Shown: in pieces, positions 59,782-64,000 of the stretch
Layout of the letters: each line of letters begins with the position of its first letter
Numbering within the stretch: position 1 is the first letter of the stretch
Origin: Bradyrhizobium ontarionense
Lineage (GTDB): Bacteria > Pseudomonadota > Alphaproteobacteria > Rhizobiales > Xanthobacteraceae
Reading direction: 5' to 3'
DNA length: 64,000 nucleotides
Assembly (NCBI RefSeq): GCF_021088345.1
Contig: NZ_CP088156.1
Location: forward strand, 744,001-808,000
The notes under the pieces: generated by a model
The model's database searches: none
Told to the model about the DNA's origin: nothing
The model's input: only the letters and a program-made list of their open reading frames with translations
Program-made: the position numbers and the translations under genes

Positions 59782-59921
59782 AACCGTAGGGTGGGCAAAG
59801 CGCCGCCGTGAGGCGGCGCGTGCCCACCATCATCGGCAGCGGTGGGTGGGGACGGTGGGCACGGCGCGTGAGACGTTTTACCCCATGGCGCGTACGGGCG
59901 CGCCTTTGCCCACCCTACGCG
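59782..59921 (+). repeat. 138-bp palindromic repeat, copy C
   Basis: Begins GAACCGTAGGGTGGGCAAAG and ends CGCGCCTTTGCCCACCCTAC; same orientation as copy B. Terminal inverted repeats are nearly perfect over about 15 bp. It lies directly behind the SDR gene, where it could also act as terminator. Confidence 0.78.
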
Positions 59922-59971
59922 CCTGAAACCCGGCTCTGGCGAATGGCCGTCATTGCCTCCGCCATCTCGCC

Positions 59972-60080
59972 GTCATTGCGAGCGCAAGCGAAGCAATCCA
60001 GACTTGTCTCCGCGGTGGGATTCTGGATTGCTTCCACCTTCGCCCTTCGGCGGACACGTCGCTTGCGCTCGCGATGACGA
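59972..60080. repeat. Dispersed repeat with 19-bp inverted ends
   Basis: The ends GTCATTGCGAGCGCAAGCG and CGCTTGCGCTCGCGATGAC are inverted repeats with 18 of 19 matches. An inner pair (AAGCAATCCAG with CTGGATTGCTT) extends the fold. A typical short palindromic element of alphaproteobacteria, non-coding. Confidence 0.7.
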
Positions 60081-60099
60081 CCAGCGGGGCCGAAAGCGA

Positions 60100-60132
60100 T
60101 TGACAAAAACAACTATAGGTTGATAGTCGTTT
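60100..60132 (+). promoter_or_regulatory. Promoter overlapped by a palindromic operator
   Basis: TTGACA (60100-60105) and GATAGT (60122-60127) are separated by 16 bp, a good sigma-70-type promoter (6/6 and 4/6). AAACAACTAT (60107-60116) and ATAGTCGTTT (60123-60132) form an inverted repeat with 9 of 10 matches lying exactly on the spacer and -10, so a bound repressor would block transcription. It serves the gene at 60277. No regulator gene is adjacent. Confidence 0.65.
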
Positions 60133-60276
60133 CCGTAAGGTCGAAGCGGAGTCTGTCGTATCCGTGATGCATTCACGAACGATGCCGCTTCAACCGACCA
60201 CCGGTTGGACGCATGGCGTTTTGCCATGACGCAAGGTCCCGACCCGGCTGGATTTCGAATCACGAAGGATTTGATC

Positions 60277-61824
60277 ATGCGCATTGGCTTTGCACTTTCG
60301 ACCCTATCTGTCGTCGTGGGATCGGCGGTTCTCGGCTGGGGGCTGACAGCGCCGCGCACCGCGCGCGCGTTTCTGGAGGACATCTGCGTCCAGCGCGTCG
60401 GTGAGGGCCTGAGGAACTGTCTCGCGCCGGCCAGCGCGTGCAAGGATCCGACGGAAGCGCTCAATCGGGGCTGCCTGCTCGAGGCGGTGCAGTTCGCCGT
60501 CATCCCGCCCGGCCGCAGCATGGTCCATGCCGACTCGACCTATTTCATCGCCCAGGCGCTCGGCTATCGCGCCGACGTCGCCTATTGGATCGCCGCGTAT
60601 AACGAGAACTCCGACTACGCGCAATATGCGCCGATCGATCAGTGCGGCGTGCAGGCGACATCAACGAATTCGGGATCCAGCTACATCACGGCCAAGTTCA
60701 ACGGCTTCCAGCGCACCAACAACACCACCGACGGGCCGCTCTATCACTATCTCTTGAACTTCTCGCCCAACGGGCAGGGCACCGATGTGCATGGCGCCAG
60801 CGGGGTCCAGGCGGTCTATCCGTTCCACTATCCGCCGCCCGGCTATCCCATCACCATCGACGACGTCTATCAGGGCACGCTCTACGACCTCCGGCAATGG
60901 GCCATGAAGGCGGACGACGGCCCGGGCCTGCTGTGCACGGCGGGATACACGACGCCCAATGGCTCCTCGAACTTCAGCGGCCCGAAATGCCTGGCGAACG
61001 TCCCGATCAGCGGCAACGTGCCACTGCTGGAGAACTACGCCATCGGGCCGGCCATCAACGTGACCTCGGGACCCAAGATTCTCGACAACAGCAATCCCAG
61101 CGCCGTCGTCGATTACACCCAGCTGAAATCCTGGCTGGACGACAAGAGCCGCACCACCGGCGTGCTGTTCGACGATCCGAAGAAGCCGCCCGTGCCGGTC
61201 CAGGTGGCCAGGATCGGGCTCTATCTGCACTCCCTGCAGGATGCCTCGTCGCACGGCACCTTCTGCGGCGACGACGCGCCGTCGCCCCCGGGCGGCTCGG
61301 ACGCCGGCAGCTACATGATCATGAGCTCCGGCAGCGTGAAGCTCGCGTTCGGCACCTATTGCGCCACCGGTCCTCATCTGGCGAGCCATGTCCAGGAGAC
61401 CGGAACCGGGGATGTCAGCCTGCCGCTGCGCGACTATGTGGCCCTGAACAACACGCTCGACGAGCTGATCCTGTTCGGCAACAACGTCGCCAAGCCGCGT
61501 GGCTGGATCGTCAACCCCAGCCTGCTGCCGCCGAATGTCGTCGGGGCTAAGAGCGCCGCGGGCGACAGCGCCGCCGACCTGAAGTCGCGCCTCGTCGGCC
61601 GCATCGTGCAGGGCCAGCAATGGTCCCGGGCCGAAGTCTACGCCTCCGGCGTGGTCACGCTGCCGCTGCAGCGCACCGACGCCCAGGACCGGCTGAACAC
61701 CATGAACGCCGCGCTCGGCGCCTATTCCAAGCGACTGACGAACGCCGACCCCAAGCTGACCGCGCTGCGACCTATGCCGGGCAACTCCTTCGCCCCCGGC
61801 GATCGCTCGGTGTGTTTCCGCTAA
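60277..61824 (+). CDS. Large secreted protein, possibly zinc-dependent phospholipase C-like
   Basis: 515 residues: signal peptide (MRIGFALSTLSVVVGSAVLGWGLTAPRTARA), then a mature protein with many Cys (EDICVQRV, RNCLAPASACKDP, NRGCLLEA, DQCGV, LLCTAG, PKCLAN, TFCGDD, TYCATG, SVCFR). The segments MVHADSTYFIAQALGYRADVAYWIAAYNENSDYAQYAP and VARIGLYLHSLQDASSHGTFCGDD resemble the helical, metal-ligating core of P1 nuclease/phospholipase C-like proteins (His-x-LQD-x2-SH). Function is inferred only from those motifs. The start at 60277 begins the signal peptide; a frame is open to 60205. A palindrome-covered promoter lies 145 bp upstream. Confidence 0.72.
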   Translation: MRIGFALSTLSVVVGSAVLGWGLTAPRTARAFLEDICVQRVGEGLRNCLAPASACKDPTEALNRGCLLEAVQFAVIPPGRSMVHADSTYFIAQALGYRADVAYWIAAYNENSDYAQYAPIDQCGVQATSTNSGSSYITAKFNGFQRTNNTTDGPLYHYLLNFSPNGQGTDVHGASGVQAVYPFHYPPPGYPITIDDVYQGTLYDLRQWAMKADDGPGLLCTAGYTTPNGSSNFSGPKCLANVPISGNVPLLENYAIGPAINVTSGPKILDNSNPSAVVDYTQLKSWLDDKSRTTGVLFDDPKKPPVPVQVARIGLYLHSLQDASSHGTFCGDDAPSPPGGSDAGSYMIMSSGSVKLAFGTYCATGPHLASHVQETGTGDVSLPLRDYVALNNTLDELILFGNNVAKPRGWIVNPSLLPPNVVGAKSAAGDSAADLKSRLVGRIVQGQQWSRAEVYASGVVTLPLQRTDAQDRLNTMNAALGAYSKRLTNADPKLTALRPMPGNSFAPGDRSVCFR

Positions 61825-61828
61825 GTAT

Positions 61829-61904
61829 CCCGGATGAGCGGAGTGATATCCGGGGTCTCCCGCGCAGTTCGTGAGGTCCCGGATGTCGCTTTCGCTCATC
61901 CGGG
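61829..61904. repeat. Short palindromic repeat behind the secreted-protein gene
   Basis: CCCGGATGAGCGGAG at one end and CTTTCGCTCATCCGGG at the other, an imperfect inverted repeat of about 14 bp. It is a known type of dispersed element in this group (CCCGGATGAGCG...CATCCGGG) and may serve as a terminator here. Confidence 0.6.
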
Positions 61905-62024
61905 CTATGGGACCTCGATCACCAGCGCAGGATCGAAGTCCGGAGTCTCCCGGCGATAGCCGTGCGGATTGCAGATGACGCGGGTTGATCCGTTCCGATA
62001 GTCGGACGGTGGATGGATTCGCAT
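61905..62024 (-). pseudogene. Remnant of a metallophosphoesterase gene (3' end)
   Basis: On the minus strand, from an ATG at 62024 to a TAG at 61905, the frame reads MRIHPPSDYRNGSTRVICNP, then HGYRRETPDFDPALVIEVP. This matches the C-terminal signature of calcineurin-like phosphoesterases (GHTH..DYR.G.TRVICNPRGY....FDPALVIEV). Only about 39 residues remain and the metal-binding domain is missing, so it is a gene fragment. It abuts the palindromic repeat at 61829-61904. Confidence 0.5.
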
Positions 62025-62188
62025 TGGCCGTAAGGCGCTGCGTCACCCTGATCCCAAAATGGCGGATGAGGCTAGGCTGATCCTAAGCGCGCTGACACGC
62101 ACGCACGCAAATCGAGCATCGCTCGCATAGGTTGACTCATATCAACACGTTGAAGCGCGCAAAATGGCATCCTGAGACATTCGGCAAG

Positions 62189-62212
62189 AACGCCGTTTAG
62201 GAACGGCGTTTT
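62189..62212 (+). terminator. Orphan intrinsic terminator
   Basis: AACGCCGTT (62189-62197), loop TAGG, AACGGCGTT (62202-62210), then TTC; four T residues run 62209-62212. A strong 9-bp stem on the plus strand. No plus-strand gene ends nearby, so it either ends an unseen small RNA from about 62040-62190 or is left from a lost gene. Confidence 0.5.
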
Positions 62213-62308
62213 CTCGCCGTGCCGAGCATTTGCTCTTTCGAGTTGGGCATGACCCGACATCCCGCAGTACCCAGCAAATGATCTCAATTCGTCAGAGGAG
62301 AATGGTCG

Positions 62309-63052
62309 ATGAATATGCCCTCCGGCATGCGATGCTTTCGCCCGTTCGACTCCTCTTTGATTGTACGCCGCCCATGGCGCCACACCGGGACGGTGCGTTG
62401 GCTCATTTGCGCTGTTGCGCTGCTCTGGCTCGTTGGCAGCAACGCCATCGCAGCGGGGCCCGACTCCAAGCGTCCGTTTGTGGGCACCTGGCAGATTAAG
62501 CTGACGCAAACCAGCGGCGACGTCGCTGAAGAGGGAATGGACGAGTTCATGCGACGGATAAATGGCCCGCTCATTCAATCATTCGGGATTACCTATCTGG
62601 GTGAGACCTATTCCATCGAAGGGCTAGGGCAGATTAGTGACGTTCAGTTCAACGACACGGAATTGAGCTTTACGGCAAGCGACAACTCACCGTCCCCGGC
62701 GACCACGGAGTACTACTTTCGCGTTGTGAATGTCAGCCAAATCAGCGGCGAATGGGTTGAGCACCACGCTTCGCTGAACTCGGTCAATGCGTATCGAAGT
62801 GGAACGCTGCTGGGAATGCGCGTGGCGGCCAACAGGGAGCCAAGTGTCCCGGTCGTGCCCCATGCAGTTCCTCGCGCCCGCCCCGGCGACACGATCGGCG
62901 CACCACGCGCGGAGAATTTGAACTGCTCTGCCGATTGTACCAGGAGCTGGATGAGTTGCGGGCGCGCATGTGGTTTTGGTCTCAGTGAAGGCCGACCGAG
63001 TTGTAATGCGGAGTGCCGGACGGAGTACAATCAGTGTAAATCGAGTTGCTAA
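62309..63052 (+). CDS. Secreted protein with twin-CX3C Cys-rich C-terminus
   Basis: 247 residues. An unusually long N-region (about 26 residues) precedes the export helix (VRWLICAVALLWLVGSNAIAA). A beta-rich middle follows (FVGTWQIKLTQTSGDV to SGTLLGMRV). The last 45 residues hold eight Cys in an exact duplicated pattern: C-x3-C-x6-C-x3-C, ten residues, then C-x3-C-x6-C-x3-C. Such CX3C pairs usually form disulfide-linked helical hairpins. No family recognised. AGGAG lies 9 nt before ATG 62309. G+C is lower than in neighbours, suggesting acquisition. Confidence 0.75.
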   Translation: MNMPSGMRCFRPFDSSLIVRRPWRHTGTVRWLICAVALLWLVGSNAIAAGPDSKRPFVGTWQIKLTQTSGDVAEEGMDEFMRRINGPLIQSFGITYLGETYSIEGLGQISDVQFNDTELSFTASDNSPSPATTEYYFRVVNVSQISGEWVEHHASLNSVNAYRSGTLLGMRVAANREPSVPVVPHAVPRARPGDTIGAPRAENLNCSADCTRSWMSCGRACGFGLSEGRPSCNAECRTEYNQCKSSC

Positions 63053-63199
63053 TGGTGCTGCGCTTACTGGCTTCATGCTCAACAAAAGCGGATTCGTTCC
63101 TTCGAGCGTCCGTGCAGGCCAGTTCTTCCGACACGATCGCACGCGGCTGTCAGCCGGTTACCCGCAGATCGGATGGAGCCCTCGTAAGGCGTTTTTCGG

Positions 63200-63290
63200 T
63201 TGGGGCGCCAGCGCAGGCCGGCGACCGATATGTCCTCGTCGAGTGTTTCCCAATGCAGGCCGACCCGGCTGATCTCGACCTTGTCCCGGT
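63200..63290 (-). pseudogene. Possible DUF2442 gene remnant
   Basis: On the minus strand the frame across about 63290-63200 reads DKVEISRVGLHWETLDEDIS, then VAGL. This fits the C-terminal DUF2442 signature (VEIs..GLHWP.LDEDiSV.GLL). A stop codon (TGA) lies about 55 bp upstream in the same frame, and the family's N-terminal part is absent, so this looks like a decayed fragment. Short match, so uncertain. Confidence 0.4.
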
Positions 63291-63355
63291 CAGCGGGTGT
63301 GGTCGTCCGATATGCAGCGTCCCTTCAGGAGCTGGCATATACGCAGGATCAGTTA

Positions 63356-63520
63356 AACGCAGCGTCACGTAATTCCGGCGACCGCTCGGCCAGTTTCCGC
63401 TAGGGCCGGCGGGCGAGGAGGCTGCTCGAGTGGAGCGACATTTAGCTAATAAAATGCAGCGTCCCCGTAATTCCGTCCATTCGCACTAGCTAATAACATG
63501 CAGCGTCACTGTAATTCCGT
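63356..63520 (+). repeat. 34-bp direct repeats around GCAGCGTCAC/GTAATTCCG
   Basis: Two close copies of a 34-bp unit (TAGCTAATAA...ATGCAGCGTC...GTAATTCCGT) at 63443-63476 and 63487-63520, 44 bp apart in phase, differ at only 3 positions. A shortened third copy (AACGCAGCGTCACGTAATTCCG) lies at 63356-63377. Non-coding. The remaining 63053-63674 has no supported intact gene. Confidence 0.75.
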
Positions 63521-63674
63521 AATTCCCGGATGACGCTTCCGCCTTCGCTCGTTGAGCTGCGGTGGACAAGCCGCTCATCCGCCTCAGGGGCTACAGGCTG
63601 TTTCGCATTTTGGACAAACTCACGCCTTGGTGGTCGTCGATGAATCAACCTGAGGTAAATGCGAAGGAAAACGG

Positions 63675-63983
63675 ATGCGTGAAGTCCAGCCTCCCAGGGT
63701 GGCGATGATGACCATACGTCGACTGCTCGCCAGCGTCCTCAGCCTGACGATGGTGGCTATGGCAGCAGTTCCTGCCGAGGCCGCCAAGTCCAGCAAGCAG
63801 GACAAGATCAAAGCTGCCCAGGCGGGCAAAGCCAAGGCAGCTGCACGGAAGCAAGTCACCGGCCGCGACCATCAGGGAAATCACGACAGTCTGACAAAGC
63901 CGAACAAGTCCGGGGCCAAGGGCGACAAGCACGCCAAGGGCATCAAGCAGGCCGGCGCAGCCGGGAAGAAGAAGAAAAAATAG
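63675..63983 (+). CDS. Small exported Lys/Ala-rich protein
   Basis: 102 residues: signal peptide (MTIRRLLASVLSLTMVAMAAVPAEAA), then a very basic, low-complexity mature part (KSSKQDKIKAAQAGKAKAAARKQ...GAKGDKHAKGIKQAGAAGKKKKK) with a predicted pI far above 10. It may bind nucleic acid, LPS or other polyanions; that is only inferred from charge. AAGGA lies 6 nt before ATG 63675; an internal ATG at 63705 would start the signal peptide more conventionally. Confidence 0.65.
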   Translation: MREVQPPRVAMMTIRRLLASVLSLTMVAMAAVPAEAAKSSKQDKIKAAQAGKAKAAARKQVTGRDHQGNHDSLTKPNKSGAKGDKHAKGIKQAGAAGKKKKK

Positions 63984-64000
63984 GGCACCAGTCGGCGTTC

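Noticed and set aside
1..64000. tRNA, rRNA, CRISPR array or prophage
   Set aside because: No cloverleaf or rRNA-like segment, no regularly spaced identical repeats beyond two or three copies, and no phage structural genes were seen. A tRNAscan or Infernal run was not possible.

Overview
The window looks like chromosomal DNA from a Bradyrhizobium-type alphaproteobacterium (Nitrobacteraceae, Hyphomicrobiales). The grounds are high G+C with strong G/C third-position bias, a eukaryote-type glutamine synthetase II behind a sigma-54 promoter, many small families typical of rhizobia (DUF2735, DUF982, DUF1810, DUF2778, DUF6894, GapR-like DUF2312), and several dispersed palindromic repeats of the kind common in Bradyrhizobium and Rhodopseudomonas. 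No rRNA, tRNA or CRISPR array was seen. All family assignments were made by reading the sequence; no database search was run.

Layout. 0-2 kb: nitrogen assimilation (DUF2735 gene divergent from glnII). 2-9 kb: Sel1-repeat protein, cytochrome c-like protein, ABC-F ATPase, dienelactone hydrolase, PsiF-like protein, DUF1810, DUF2778. 8.8-10.2 kb: a gene-free stretch of dispersed repeats. 10.3-17.8 kb: a tight seven-gene operon, sfnG (dimethylsulfone monooxygenase), a complete branched-chain-amino-acid-type ABC importer (two ATPases, two permeases, binding protein) and an acyl-CoA-dehydrogenase-fold flavoprotein. This is probably an organosulfur uptake and desulfurisation system, and it is the most interesting unit here. 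18-25 kb: small secreted proteins, an FMN reductase, a LysR regulator and an operon of class III aminotransferase, M20 deacylase and 2-hydroxyacid dehydrogenase. 25-31.4 kb: small and hypothetical proteins, an HD phosphohydrolase and a HAD phosphatase. 31.8-38.6 kb: signalling genes (HWE kinase with an AhpD-like N-terminus, Crp/Fnr, AraC, cytoplasmic triple-PAS chemoreceptor).

38.8-44 kb: a catabolic operon on the minus strand (aromatic-acid-type MFS importer, two ACMSD-type amidohydrolases, Rieske ferredoxin, joined by 1-4 nt overlaps) with a divergent LysR gene. 44-55.5 kb: 3-hydroxybutyryl-CoA dehydrogenase, several envelope or secreted proteins, a Rieske protein, VOC dioxygenase-like protein, PhnA/YjdM, GapR-like protein, SLT-type protein and a membrane chemoreceptor. 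55.5-64 kb: an accessory region with repeat elements, an IS110-type transposase, an ArsR/SDR pair sharing an operator-like palindrome, a large secreted protein behind a palindrome-covered promoter, two gene remnants, a Cys-rich twin-CX3C protein and a Lys-rich secreted protein.

The main regulatory signals are a near-consensus -24/-12 promoter before glnII, a Cys-rich in-frame stretch preceded by hairpins before sfnG, and palindromes upstream of the ArsR/SDR pair, the triple-PAS receptor and the 60.3 kb secreted protein.
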